Origin: Streptomyces sp. NBC_00554
GTDB lineage: Bacteria; Actinomycetota; Actinomycetes; Streptomycetales; Streptomycetaceae
Direction of reading: 5' to 3'
NCBI RefSeq assembly: GCF_041431135.1
Contig: NZ_CP107799.1
Location: forward strand, 2,232,001-2,296,000
DNA: 64,000 bases
Shown here: piece after piece, positions 40,267 through 49,016 of the stretch
How the letters are laid out: every line of letters starts with the position of its first letter
Position numbering within the stretch: position 1 is the first letter of the stretch
Made by a program: the position numbers and the translations under genes
The notes under the pieces: model-generated
Told to the model about the DNA's origin: nothing
Seen by the model: the letters and a program-made list of their open reading frames with translations, nothing else
Database searches by the model: none

Positions 40267-42537
40267 ATGGGGAACCGAGACACAAGGGTGCGGGGGATCG
40301 CCGCCCGAGCGGGCGGCTGGAGCGCCCGCCACCGATGGGCGGCCGTAGGAATCTGGGTGCTGTTCGTCGTCCTGTCGATGGGGCTCGGCTCGGCCGTGGG
40401 CAGCGTCGAGGTCAAGGAGAGCGAGGCACTCAAGGGCGAGACGCACACCGCCGCGAAGATAATCGAGGACGCGGGGATCGAGGAGCCGGCCAGTGAGAGC
40501 GTCCTGATCCAGGCCAAGGACGCGAACACCAAGGCCACGGACGCCGGGTTCCGGAGCGCCGTCGCGGAGGTCGTCACAGCGGTCGAGGGCACCGGGGAGG
40601 TCACGGACGTGACGTCGCCGTACGACGCCGGCACGATCTCGAAGGACGGCCGCAGCGCGCTGGTGCAGTTCGACATGCGCGGCGAGGCGGAGACCGCGGG
40701 CGACCGCGTCGAGCCGGTGCTCAAGGCCGTCGAGGGGGTGCAGAAGGGCCACTCCGAGCTGCGGATCGAGGAGATCGGCGGCGCCAGCATGAACGAGACC
40801 TTCGCCGACGCGACCGGCAAGGACTTCAAGCGGGCCGAATTCTCCGCCGTGCCCGTGGCGTTCGGCATTCTGCTGATCGCGTTCGGCGCGCTGGTCGCGG
40901 CGCTGGTACCGGTGGCGCTGGCGATCACCGCGATCATGGCGACGATGGGCCTGATGGCCGTGGTCAGCCATGTGATGCCGATGAGCGACACGGCCAGCTC
41001 CGTGATGCTCCTTGTCGGTCTGGCAGTCGGCGTCGACTACTGCCTGTTCTACCTTCGGCGTGAGCGCGAGGAGCGCGCGGCGGGTCGCGACCCCGAGACC
41101 GCTCTGCGGATCGCCGCCGCGACCAGTGGCCGCGCGATCATCGTCTCGGGTGTGACGGTGTGCGTGGCGATGGCCGGCATGCTCTTCACCGGGCTCGCCG
41201 ACTTCGAGGCGATGGGTCTGGCCTCGCTGATGGTCGTGGCGGTCGCCATGGTCGGTTCGGTGACGGTGCTGCCCGCCCTGCTGTCGCTGCTCGGTGAGCG
41301 GGTCGAGAAGGGTCGGATTCCGTTCCTGCACCGCGCCAAGCGGCGCAAGAACGGCAACGGACGCAAGGGCAACGGCGAGAGCCGCTTCTGGGGCGCCGTG
41401 CTGAACGTCGTACTCGCCAAGCCCGGCCTCGCGCTGGTCGTGGCGGCGGGCGCACTGCTTGCCATCTCCGCGCCCGCGCTGGGCATGAAGACGCAGAACC
41501 TCACCCTGGACCAGGAGTTCGGCGACTCGGTGCCGATCGTGGGCACGTACAACCGGGTCAACGACGCCTTCCCCGGCGGTTCGGATCCCGCCGTGGTGGT
41601 CGTCAAGGCGGACGACATCAACGCCGCCGACGTGAGGTCCGCGCTCGCCGAGTTCCGTACGGAGGCGATCAGTTCGGGCGCCTCGCTGGGCCCGGTCGAC
41701 ATCAAGGTGCACGACGCGCAGAACGTCGCCTTCGTCTCCGTACCGCTGGTCGGCGGTTCCGATCAGGGCAAGGCGGAGGAGAGCCTGGGTCTTCTGCGCG
41801 ACACGGTACGGCCGGACACGCTCGGCAAGGTCGACGGAGTCGAGGCGCCGATCACCGGGCAGGTCGCGGGATCGCACGACTTCAACGAACAGCTGGTCGG
41901 CTCGGTGACCCCGGTCTTCGCGTTCGTGGTCGTCTTCGCCTTCCTGCTGATGCTGCTCTCGTTCCGCTCGCTGACGATCGCGATCACCTCGATCGCCCTC
42001 AACCTCCTTTCGGTCGCTGCCGCTTACGGCATCCTGGTCGCCGTCTTCCAGCACGGCTGGGGCGCGTCGCTGGTGGGCGCGGAGGGGGTGGGCGCCATCG
42101 TGACCTGGCTGCCGCTGTTCCTCTTCGTGATCCTCTTCGGGCTCTCGATGGACTACCACGTGTTCGTGGTCTCGCGGATCCGTGAGGCACGGCTGCGGGG
42201 GCTCGAGACCAAGGACGCGATCCGGCACGGCGTGGTCACCACGGCGGGCGTCGTCACCAGCGCCGCGATCATCATGGTCGCCGTCTTCGCGATCTTCGGA
42301 ACGCTGTCCATGCAGTCCATGAAGCAGATGGGCGTGGGCCTGGCGGCCGCGGTACTCATCGACGCGACCGTCATCCGCGGGGTGCTGCTCCCGGCCGTGA
42401 TGGCCCTGCTCGGCGAGCGCAACTGGTACCTGCCGAAGTGGATGAACCGCCTGCCCGACCTCACGCACGACGAGTCGGCCGAGGCTTTGTCACCGCCTCA
42501 GCCGCCCGCCGTGGAGGGCGAGAAGGTCGGGGTGTAG
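40267..42537 (+). CDS. MMPL/RND-family exporter
   Basis: The 756-residue protein has the MMPL layout: a first helix (AVGIWVLFVVLSMGLGSAVG, about 26-45), a large extracytoplasmic loop, five helices to about 370, then the same pattern repeated after VLNVVLAKPGLALVVAAGAL. Conserved features are VGLAVGVDYCLFYLRREREE and the matching FGLSMDYHVFVVSRIREARL, the proton-relay Asp-Tyr pairs of the two halves. It probably exports a lipid, antibiotic or other hydrophobic compound. ATG 40267 is chosen by family alignment. A 17-bp palindrome upstream is a possible operator. Confidence 0.92.
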   Translation: MGNRDTRVRGIAARAGGWSARHRWAAVGIWVLFVVLSMGLGSAVGSVEVKESEALKGETHTAAKIIEDAGIEEPASESVLIQAKDANTKATDAGFRSAVAEVVTAVEGTGEVTDVTSPYDAGTISKDGRSALVQFDMRGEAETAGDRVEPVLKAVEGVQKGHSELRIEEIGGASMNETFADATGKDFKRAEFSAVPVAFGILLIAFGALVAALVPVALAITAIMATMGLMAVVSHVMPMSDTASSVMLLVGLAVGVDYCLFYLRREREERAAGRDPETALRIAAATSGRAIIVSGVTVCVAMAGMLFTGLADFEAMGLASLMVVAVAMVGSVTVLPALLSLLGERVEKGRIPFLHRAKRRKNGNGRKGNGESRFWGAVLNVVLAKPGLALVVAAGALLAISAPALGMKTQNLTLDQEFGDSVPIVGTYNRVNDAFPGGSDPAVVVVKADDINAADVRSALAEFRTEAISSGASLGPVDIKVHDAQNVAFVSVPLVGGSDQGKAEESLGLLRDTVRPDTLGKVDGVEAPITGQVAGSHDFNEQLVGSVTPVFAFVVVFAFLLMLLSFRSLTIAITSIALNLLSVAAAYGILVAVFQHGWGASLVGAEGVGAIVTWLPLFLFVILFGLSMDYHVFVVSRIREARLRGLETKDAIRHGVVTTAGVVTSAAIIMVAVFAIFGTLSMQSMKQMGVGLAAAVLIDATVIRGVLLPAVMALLGERNWYLPKWMNRLPDLTHDESAEALSPPQPPAVEGEKVGV

Positions 42538-42553
42538 CTCCACCCACGACCGG

Positions 42554-43762
42554 CTACACCTGTACGTCGGCGGGCAGTTCGGCCTCGATGAGGTCGGCTG
42601 CCCGCCTTGTGCCGCCCTCCCCCGCCATCTGCTCCTGGATCTCGTGCAGGCGGCTCGCCACCCCGGAATCCGCGGCCAGTGCGAGGACGGTCTCACGCAG
42701 GTTCTCGGCCGTCGCCTCCTCCATCGATAGGTGACGGGCGACGCCGAGCGCCTGGAGCATGTCGGCGTTCCCGAACTGGTCGACGGCCTGAGGTACGGCG
42801 ACCATCGGCGTCCCGGTGGCCAGCCCCTCCTGGCTGCCGCCCGCCCCCGCGTGGGTGATGAACACGTCGGCCTGACGGAGGACCGAGAGCTGCGGCACCC
42901 ACTGGTGCACCTCCACATTGCCGGGCACCTCGCCCAGCTCGGCGGGGTCGACGAACTTCCCGATCCCCAGCACGACATGCCAGCCGGGCAGCTCGCCGAA
43001 CGCCTTGACGCACTCCCGGTAGAAGTCGGGCTGCTTGGTGAAACTGGAGCCCAGCGACACGAGCAGCACCTTTTCGACTCCCGCGGGCCGCTGCCACTCG
43101 CCCTGCGCCGCCCGGTCGCCCTGGCAGGCGCCGACGAAGGTGTGGACCGTCTCGTCCACCCGGTCCGCGTGCGGCTGGAGCGCCTTCGGGATCAGTACGA
43201 GGGAGCGGGCGGGACGGCCGGTGAACGGGTCAGGGTGCTGCGTGATCCCGTTCTCCGCCAGCCAGGCCTCGAAGCGTGCGTAGTACGCCTGTCCGCGCTC
43301 GGTCTTGAGCGGCTCCGCCCACATCGGCTCGGCGACCTCCTCCTCGTAGCCGGTCCAGGCGACGAGGTTCGGCGACAGGGAGACGGCCGGGACGCCCCAG
43401 CGGTGCGCGAGGACACGGGCCGGGTAGGACGTGATGTCGTGCAGCACGAGGTCCGGCTCGTCACCCTCGTACGCCTTCACGAGCTGCGGCAGCGCCTGGA
43501 TCGCGTCCGCCAGGAAGGGTTCGACGTTGTCGAGGAGGGTGCTCCCCCAGGCAGCGGGGTCGTCGTCGGGAGACGGCAGCGTCGAGGTGTAGAGGACGGG
43601 TTCGGCGCCGGTCGCCGCGACCTTGTCGGCGAAGACCGGCGGAATCGCGTACGTGACCCGGTGCCCGCGCGCGACGAGCTCCCGGATCACCTCGATGCTC
43701 GGGTTCACGTGCCCGTGGGCGGCAATCGAGAACATGGCGATATGGGCTCGTCGTGAAGTCAT
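42554..43762 (-). CDS. mgt: Macrolide-inactivating glycosyltransferase (MGT family)
   Basis: The 402-residue GT1 enzyme is close to Streptomyces OleD and Mgt in layout, which transfer glucose from UDP-glucose to a macrolide hydroxyl. It has the N-terminal acceptor domain starting [20 protein letters not shown] with the catalytic His in the AHGHVNP loop, and the donor-binding [20 protein letters not shown], then [20 protein letters not shown] with the VDQFGNA end. It lies 44 bp downstream of the sugar-binding lipoprotein gene on the same strand, with two palindromes in the gap that suggest an independent promoter. It would act in self-protection or xenobiotic tolerance. Confidence 0.92.
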   Translation of the reverse strand: MTSRRAHIAMFSIAAHGHVNPSIEVIRELVARGHRVTYAIPPVFADKVAATGAEPVLYTSTLPSPDDDPAAWGSTLLDNVEPFLADAIQALPQLVKAYEGDEPDLVLHDITSYPARVLAHRWGVPAVSLSPNLVAWTGYEEEVAEPMWAEPLKTERGQAYYARFEAWLAENGITQHPDPFTGRPARSLVLIPKALQPHADRVDETVHTFVGACQGDRAAQGEWQRPAGVEKVLLVSLGSSFTKQPDFYRECVKAFGELPGWHVVLGIGKFVDPAELGEVPGNVEVHQWVPQLSVLRQADVFITHAGAGGSQEGLATGTPMVAVPQAVDQFGNADMLQALGVARHLSMEEATAENLRETVLALAADSGVASRLHEIQEQMAGEGGTRRAADLIEAELPADVQV

Positions 43763-43780
43763 AGCGGGACACTAAGCGAG

Positions 43781-43794
43781 ACGAGACGTCTCGT
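43781..43794. promoter_or_regulatory. Perfect 14-bp palindrome upstream of mgt
   Basis: ACGAGACGTCTCGT is self-complementary and begins 19 bp upstream of the mgt start. TetR-family operators often look like this. A GAGACG on the left side repeats the motif once more. Confidence 0.5.
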
Positions 43795-43807
43795 GCAATT
43801 GAATTGC
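43795..43807. promoter_or_regulatory. AT-rich 13-bp palindrome upstream of mgt
   Basis: GCAATT-G-AATTGC directly abuts the 43781-43794 palindrome and overlaps the stop codon of the preceding lipoprotein gene. Its AT content is striking for this genome and would suit a promoter element or operator. Confidence 0.45.
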
Positions 43808-45084
43808 TACCTCTGATAGCGGGCCAGCACCAGATTCCCGTCCTCCACCAGCCGTTTTCGCAGCTCATCGAGGTCGATCGCCCCGCTGTAGTACTCCTGG
43901 AACGCGGGCGTCGCGACCTTGTCCTTCCACTCGGGGTAGCCGCGCACGGACTGGGCGGGCGCCGAGCGCAGCTGGGCGGCGAGCGCGGTGCCGGTCGCCC
44001 AGTCGTCCTTGGTGGTGTGCAGGGCGGGGTCCTTGAGTGCCTCGGTGCCGGTGGGCAGCATCCAGTCGCCGAGGGCGAGCCGGACCATGTTCTTCGGCTG
44101 GAGCAGGAAGTCGATGAACTCGGCGGCCTCCTTCTTGTGCGGGCTGTCCTCTGCGATGGAGAGGGTCTGCGGGCTGACGCCCTGGGTGAGGCCGTCCGCG
44201 CCCGCCGGAGCGGGCAGCACTTGCCAGTCGAAGCCCTTGGGTGCCTGCTGGACGATCTGCTGCCGGTAGGAGAAGCCGAGCGGGACCATCGCGTACTTGC
44301 CGCCGAAGAACCCGGGCAGCGTGTCGGAGCCGCCCATGCCGAGCGTCGTACTCGACGCGCTCCCGTCCGTGTTCACCTCGTCGTGAACCGTCCTCGGCAC
44401 CACCTCGTCGGCCGAGTCGAAACGGACCGTCACCTTGCCGTCCTCGCCCCGGTGGAACATCTGCCCGCTGGTGGAGAGGGAGAGGTTGAGCGTCGCGGAG
44501 ACCGGCTCCTTGAGCGGCCAGGCGACCCCGTACTTTCCCTCGCCGCTCAGCTCCTTGGCGATCGAGCGGAACTCCTCCCACGTCCAGGGGTTCTCGGGCG
44601 TCGGAATGCGGACGCCCGACTCCTTGAGCCACTCGGCGTTGGCGATGAGGACACGCGGCTCCTGGAGGAACGGCACTCCGTAGATCCCGTCCCCGAAGGT
44701 CGCCGTCTCCCAACTGCGCTGCGGGATGTCGGACTTCAGCCGCTCGGGCAGCAACTCACCGAGTTCCGCGAGGTATCCGCCGTACGCGAAGTCCGCGAGG
44801 TCGTCCGAGGCGTCATGGATGATGTCCGGCGCCTCACCGCCCTCGAAGGAGGTGAGCAGCTGGTCGTGGACGCTGTCCCAACTCCCCTGCACATACTCGA
44901 CCTTGACGTCCGGATGTACGGCGTTCCACTCCTCCACCAGCTCCTTGTTGGCGTCGACGGACTCCTCCTGCCAGGCGAGTGACTGGAATCGGAGGGTGAT
45001 CCGTCCGTCGGAGCCGCCGTCGTCCGAGGAGCAGGCCGTGAGCAGCAGCCCCATGACCAGCGCGAGGATCCATCGCGTACGCAT
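43807..45084 (-). CDS. Sugar ABC transporter substrate-binding lipoprotein
   Basis: The 425-residue protein is a family 1 extracellular solute-binding protein: signal LALVMGLLLTAC with lipidated Cys18, then TLRFQSLAWQEESVDANKEL, VEYVQGSWDSVHDQLLTSFE, EAPDIIHDASDDLADFAYGG and AAEFIDFLLQPKNM. It delivers an oligosaccharide to the adjacent permeases. ATG 45084 overlaps the permease stop. The frame runs open far upstream, but the lipoprotein signal fixes the start. No glycosidase or ATPase gene is present; a shared ATPase such as MsiK is the usual solution in Streptomyces. Confidence 0.9.
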   Translation of the reverse strand: MRTRWILALVMGLLLTACSSDDGGSDGRITLRFQSLAWQEESVDANKELVEEWNAVHPDVKVEYVQGSWDSVHDQLLTSFEGGEAPDIIHDASDDLADFAYGGYLAELGELLPERLKSDIPQRSWETATFGDGIYGVPFLQEPRVLIANAEWLKESGVRIPTPENPWTWEEFRSIAKELSGEGKYGVAWPLKEPVSATLNLSLSTSGQMFHRGEDGKVTVRFDSADEVVPRTVHDEVNTDGSASSTTLGMGGSDTLPGFFGGKYAMVPLGFSYRQQIVQQAPKGFDWQVLPAPAGADGLTQGVSPQTLSIAEDSPHKKEAAEFIDFLLQPKNMVRLALGDWMLPTGTEALKDPALHTTKDDWATGTALAAQLRSAPAQSVRGYPEWKDKVATPAFQEYYSGAIDLDELRKRLVEDGNLVLARYQR

Positions 45085-45917
45085 CAGCTCTTCACCGCCC
45101 CGGCGAGCATGCCGCCCGTGATCCGCTTCTGGATGATCGCGAAGACGACCAGCGACGGGAGGGTCGCGAGGAACGCCGCTGCCGCGAGCGGGCCGAGGTC
45201 CGCGACACCCTCGGCTCCGATGAAGTGGGTGAGGACGACCGGCAGCGTCTGTTTCTCCGGGGTCTTGAGGAGCACGAGCGCGAAGAAGAACTCGTTCCAC
45301 GCACTGATGAACGCGAACAGCGCCGTCGCCACGATGCCGGGCGCGAGCAGCGGCGCGGTGATGGAGACGAGGGTGCGCAGTTTCCCCGCCCCGTCGACCG
45401 CCGCGGCCTCCTCCAACTCGGTGGGCACGGCCCGTACATAGCCCACCAGCATCCACAGCGCGAACGGCAGCGCCCACACCACGTACACCATGACCAGCCC
45501 CGGCAGTGAGTTGATCAGCCGGAGGTTCTTGAGGACCAGGAACAGCGGGATGATCACGAGCACGAACGGGAACGCCTGGCTGACCACCACCCACCCGGTG
45601 GCGGCCTTCGCGAGCCGGGTTCGGTGCCGGGCCATGACGTACGCCATCGGGGTCGCGACCAGTACGGCGATGACCGCCGCGCCGAGCGCCGCGACGAGGG
45701 AGTTGAACGCGGCCTGCAGCAAAGGCTGTTCGTCGAAGGCCTGCCGGAAGTTGGCGAGGGTGGGATTCCTGGGGATCCAGGTGGGGTGCAGGCTCGCCAG
45801 CTCGCGCGGGGGCTTGAAGGCGGTAGAGATCAGCCAGACGAAGGGGAAGGCGAGGAAGACGAGATAGCCGAGGAGTGCGAGGTACTGGCCGACGCGGGCG
45901 CCCTTGCTGGTCCTCAT
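45084..45917 (-). CDS. Sugar ABC transporter permease (MalG-like)
   Basis: The 277-residue carbohydrate-type permease has six helices and the EAA loop ELEEAAAVDGAGKLRTLVSI. The start is YLALLGYLVFLAFPFVWLIS and the C-terminal helix includes VVFAIIQKRITGGMLAGAVK, typical of MalG/UgpE relatives. Both ends overlap neighbours by ATGA, so translation is coupled with the upstream permease and the downstream lipoprotein. Confidence 0.93.
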   Translation of the reverse strand: MRTSKGARVGQYLALLGYLVFLAFPFVWLISTAFKPPRELASLHPTWIPRNPTLANFRQAFDEQPLLQAAFNSLVAALGAAVIAVLVATPMAYVMARHRTRLAKAATGWVVVSQAFPFVLVIIPLFLVLKNLRLINSLPGLVMVYVVWALPFALWMLVGYVRAVPTELEEAAAVDGAGKLRTLVSITAPLLAPGIVATALFAFISAWNEFFFALVLLKTPEKQTLPVVLTHFIGAEGVADLGPLAAAAFLATLPSLVVFAIIQKRITGGMLAGAVKS

Positions 45918-46849
45918 GCGTCCTCACCTCCCCTCAGGCGGCCGACGAGGAAGACGGCGAGGAGGACCGAGATCAGCGCGACCATCACGCAGCCCATCGC
46001 CGCGGCGTAGCCGAACTGGCCGTAGCGGAAGGCCTCTTCGTAGGCGAAGAGCATGGGCAGCCGGGTCCGGCCGCCGGGTCCGCCGTTGGTGAGTACGTAG
46101 ACCAGCGCGAAGGAGTTGAAGTTCCAGATCAGGTTGAGCGCGGTGATGGCGAGCGCCACCGGCCTCAGGGCGGGCCAGGTGACCGTCCGGAAGCGGCGCC
46201 AGGCTCCGGCGCCGTCCATCGCGGCGGCCTCGTGCAGTTCGCGCGGCGTGTTCTGCAGGCCGGCGAGCAGGGCCACCGTCGTCTGGGGCATGCCCGCCCA
46301 GACGCCGACGACGATGACGGCGGGCAGGGCGGTCGCCAGACCGCTGAGCCAGTCGCGGCCGTCACCGAGGCCGAGGTCGCGCAGGGTCTCGTTGAGGATG
46401 CCGGCGTCCGGGTTGTAGACCAGCCGCCACATGACGCCGACGACGACCTCGGGCATCGCCCAGGGGACGATCGCGAGGGCGCGCGCGAGCCAGCGCAGGC
46501 GGAGCTCCTGGTTGAGCAGGAGGGCAAGTCCCAGCGCGAGGAGGAACTGCGGCACGGTCACCCCGACCGCCCACAGCAGCCCGATCCGGAACGAGTCCCA
46601 GAACAGTGTGTCGTGCAGCAGGTCCTGGAAGTTGAGCACGCCGATCCACTGCGTGGACCGGGTCCGCCCCGACTGCGAGTCGGTGAACGCCAGCGCGATC
46701 CCGTACAGCAGCGGTCCGACGCTGAGCACCAGGATCGGGATCAGCGCGGGCAGCACCAGGAACCAGGCGCCGTGGTCGGCGGGACGACGCTCCCCGCCCC
46801 CGCCGCGCGCACGCTTCGTTGACCGCCTCGTCGCGGTCGCCAATGTCAC
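45914..46849 (-). CDS. Sugar ABC transporter permease (MalF-like)
   Basis: The 311-residue permease has six helices, starting at AWFLVLPALIPILVLSVGPL, and the EAA loop ELHEAAAMDGAGAWRRFRTV. The GTG start at 46849 has AAGGAG eight bases upstream. It is the first gene of the operon; the order permease-permease-binding protein is the reverse of the common one. A palindromic operator candidate lies about 120 bp upstream. Confidence 0.93.
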   Translation of the reverse strand: MTLATATRRSTKRARGGGGERRPADHGAWFLVLPALIPILVLSVGPLLYGIALAFTDSQSGRTRSTQWIGVLNFQDLLHDTLFWDSFRIGLLWAVGVTVPQFLLALGLALLLNQELRLRWLARALAIVPWAMPEVVVGVMWRLVYNPDAGILNETLRDLGLGDGRDWLSGLATALPAVIVVGVWAGMPQTTVALLAGLQNTPRELHEAAAMDGAGAWRRFRTVTWPALRPVALAITALNLIWNFNSFALVYVLTNGGPGGRTRLPMLFAYEEAFRYGQFGYAAAMGCVMVALISVLLAVFLVGRLRGGEDA

Positions 46850-46967
46850 GGATTCGGCTCCTTCGGCGGCTCGTGGGGGTCGCGGCTCGTGGAGGTCCGG
46901 GCTCGTGGGGGGGCGGGCTCGTGGGGGGCCGGGCCCAACGTCCCGGCGGCCCCGTCATCGTGCTAAT

Positions 46968-46989
46968 TGTCTGACGCGACGTCAAGACA
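46968..46989. promoter_or_regulatory. Operator candidate upstream of sugar ABC operon
   Basis: A perfect 5-3-5 palindrome TGACG-CGA-CGTCA (46972-46984) is flanked by TGTC on the left and GACA on the right, giving a longer near-symmetric site. It contains GntR-like TGTCT/AGACA halves. It lies between the divergent permease and APH genes, in a 254-bp gap without a gene. Confidence 0.5.
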
Positions 46990-47103
46990 GCGTGCAAGCC
47001 CTTCGTGGGCCTCCGACCAGTGCGAATGCGACACTGGCCGTCGTAAATGGCGTGATCGTGACCCCGCACGCGGAGAGCCGGCGGGAACCATGGGAGGCGA
47101 CGG

Positions 47104-47967
47104 ATGGACGAGGCACAGGCGCGGAACGTACTGGCCGCGGCGGGTGTGCTGCCGGAGCCGGTGCGGGAGGCGACGCTCCTCGCCCTGGGCGAGAACGCGG
47201 TGTTCGCCGCCGGTGACCTGGTCGTCAAGGTGGGGCGCGACGCCGAACTCCTCGACCGCGCAAGGCGGGAGCTAGACATCGCGGCCTGGCTCGCCGACGC
47301 GGGCGTCCCGGCGGTGCGGGCGGCGGAACCCAAAGCGCGGCTGGTCGACGGTCACCCGGTGACGGTGTGGCACCGGCTGCCCGATCCCGTACGCCCCACG
47401 GAGCCCCGAGATCTGGCCGAACTGCTACGGGTGGTGCACGCCCTCCCTTCTCCCGCCTTCGAGTTGCCGCCCCGCGAACTGCTGGGCGGTGTGGAGCGGT
47501 GGCTGCGTCTGGCAGGCGACGCAATCAATCCTTCGGACGCGGCGTATCTGCGGGCCCGGCGCGACGGCTTCGCGACGGCCGCGTCAGCCCTGACCCCGCA
47601 CCTTCCGCCCGGCCCGATCCATGGCGACGCGCTGCCCCGCAACGTCCATGTCGGCCCCGACGGCCCGGTCCTGGTCGACCTGGAGACCTTCTCCGCCGAC
47701 CTCCGCGAGCACGACCTGGTGGTCATGGCCCTGTCCCGCGACCGCTACGGGCTGCCTGCCGAGGCGTACGACTCCTTCACCGAGACGTACGGCTGGGACG
47801 TCCGTGCGTGGGAGGGCTGTTCCGTGCTCCGGGGAGCGCGCGAGACCGCCAGCTGCGCCTGGGTCGCCCAGCACGCGCCGGCCAACCCGAAGGCGCTGGC
47901 GGAGTTCGAGCGGAGGGTGGCGTCGCTGCGGGACGGCGACGAGAGCGTGCGCTGGTACTCGTTCTGA
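47104..47967 (+). CDS. Aminoglycoside-phosphotransferase-fold kinase
   Basis: The 287-residue protein has the APH fold: NAVFAAGDLVVKVGRD with the ATP-site Lys, the catalytic PIHGDALPRNVHV (HGDxxxxN), and VLVDLETFSADLREHDLVVM with the Mg-binding Asp. Such proteins phosphorylate aminoglycosides, sugars or other hydroxyls; here the substrate is unknown. GGGAGG six bases before ATG 47104 supports the start. It converges on the LysR gene with a 15-bp gap. Confidence 0.88.
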   Translation: MDEAQARNVLAAAGVLPEPVREATLLALGENAVFAAGDLVVKVGRDAELLDRARRELDIAAWLADAGVPAVRAAEPKARLVDGHPVTVWHRLPDPVRPTEPRDLAELLRVVHALPSPAFELPPRELLGGVERWLRLAGDAINPSDAAYLRARRDGFATAASALTPHLPPGPIHGDALPRNVHVGPDGPVLVDLETFSADLREHDLVVMALSRDRYGLPAEAYDSFTETYGWDVRAWEGCSVLRGARETASCAWVAQHAPANPKALAEFERRVASLRDGDESVRWYSF

Positions 47968-47982
47968 GGAGCGCCGGGCTCG

Positions 47983-48948
47983 CTACCGGTCCGGGTCCGG
48001 GGGTACGGATGTGCCGCGGGCCTCGAGAGCCGGCCACGGTTCGCCCGTGTCCCGGGCCTGGATCGTGCGGGCGGCCCGGCGCAGCTCCGCCAGGACCGTG
48101 CGTACCGCCTTGCGGGCCGTGCGCTCGGGGCGGTGCAGCGCGTCGATGTGCCGTCTGGCCTGTACGCCGCTGAGCGGCTTCAGGACCAGCGCGGGGTGCG
48201 GCCGCGTGGTCCAGCGGGGCATCAGCGCGAGGCCGCCCCCGGCGGCGACGGCCTCGGCGACCACCGCGAACTCGTTGATGCGGTGCGCGAGATGGAGCGG
48301 GCGGCCGGCCGCGGCGGCGATGGCCTCGATGGTGGCCATGACCGGGAAGCCGTCGTGCACCGTGATCCACGGCTGGTCGGCCACATCCCGTGGGGAGACC
48401 CGCCGCTTGGCGGCGAGCGGGTGGTCGGCGGGCATCGCCACGTCGAGCGGCTCGCGCAGCAGTGTGGTCACGGTCACCGTGCGCGGCCACGGCGGGGCGT
48501 GGTCGAGGCGATGGGCGAGGACGAGGTCGTACTCCCGGGTCAGCCGGGGGAAGTCGTCCTGCGCCACGTCCTCGTCCGCCAGCGCCAGAACCGGCCTGCC
48601 GGGTCCGGCGAGGCCGCGCAGCAGCGGCGGGAAGAACGTCGAACCCGCACTGTGGAACGCCGCCACCGACACCTCGCCGTCGGGCCGGTCGAGGAACTCG
48701 TCGACCGTGTGCCGGGCCCGTGCCAGAGCCGTCTCCACCTCGACCGCCGCGCCCGCCAGCGCCTGTCCGGCGTCGGTGAGCACCAGCCGTCGGCCCTGGC
48801 GCTCGGTGAGCGGGACCGGGATCGCCCGCTGCAGCAGCCGCAGTTGCTGCGAGATCGCCGAGGGCGTCACCAGCAGCGCCTCGGCGACCGCGGTGACGCT
48901 GCCCAGTTCGCCGAGCTCCCGCAGGATCTTCAGCTGCCTTTCGTCCAC
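47983..48948 (-). CDS. LysR-family transcriptional regulator
   Basis: The 321-residue protein has an N-terminal winged HTH (LKILRELGELGSVTAVAEAL and LVTPSAISQQLRLLQRAI, about 6-45) and a LysR substrate-binding domain from about 90 (GEVSVAAFHSAGSTFFPPLL). It starts at GTG 48948. The divergent EamA transporter gene is its probable target, with a TAAAA-TTTTA palindrome between them. Confidence 0.92.
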   Translation of the reverse strand: MDERQLKILRELGELGSVTAVAEALLVTPSAISQQLRLLQRAIPVPLTERQGRRLVLTDAGQALAGAAVEVETALARARHTVDEFLDRPDGEVSVAAFHSAGSTFFPPLLRGLAGPGRPVLALADEDVAQDDFPRLTREYDLVLAHRLDHAPPWPRTVTVTTLLREPLDVAMPADHPLAAKRRVSPRDVADQPWITVHDGFPVMATIEAIAAAAGRPLHLAHRINEFAVVAEAVAAGGGLALMPRWTTRPHPALVLKPLSGVQARRHIDALHRPERTARKAVRTVLAELRRAARTIQARDTGEPWPALEARGTSVPPDPDR

Positions 48949-48980
48949 GCGTCCCAGTGTAGGCGCCCGATGTAGGGAAA

Positions 48981-48997
48981 CTAAAAGATCGTTTTAG
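48981..48997. promoter_or_regulatory. LysR-type operator candidate
   Basis: CTAAAA-GATCG-TTTTAG is a perfect 6-5-6 inverted repeat and contains a T-N11-A box. It lies in the 68-bp gap between the divergent LysR and EamA genes and is strikingly AT-rich for the region. Confidence 0.6.
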
Positions 48998-49016
48998 AAG
49001 GTGGCTCTGGGCTTCA

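Noticed and set aside
40108..42468. A 786-codon open frame antisense to the MMPL exporter
   Set aside because: Its protein is His/Arg/Asp-rich without any family motif, as is typical of the antisense shadow of a GC-rich gene. The sense strand has clear MMPL motifs.
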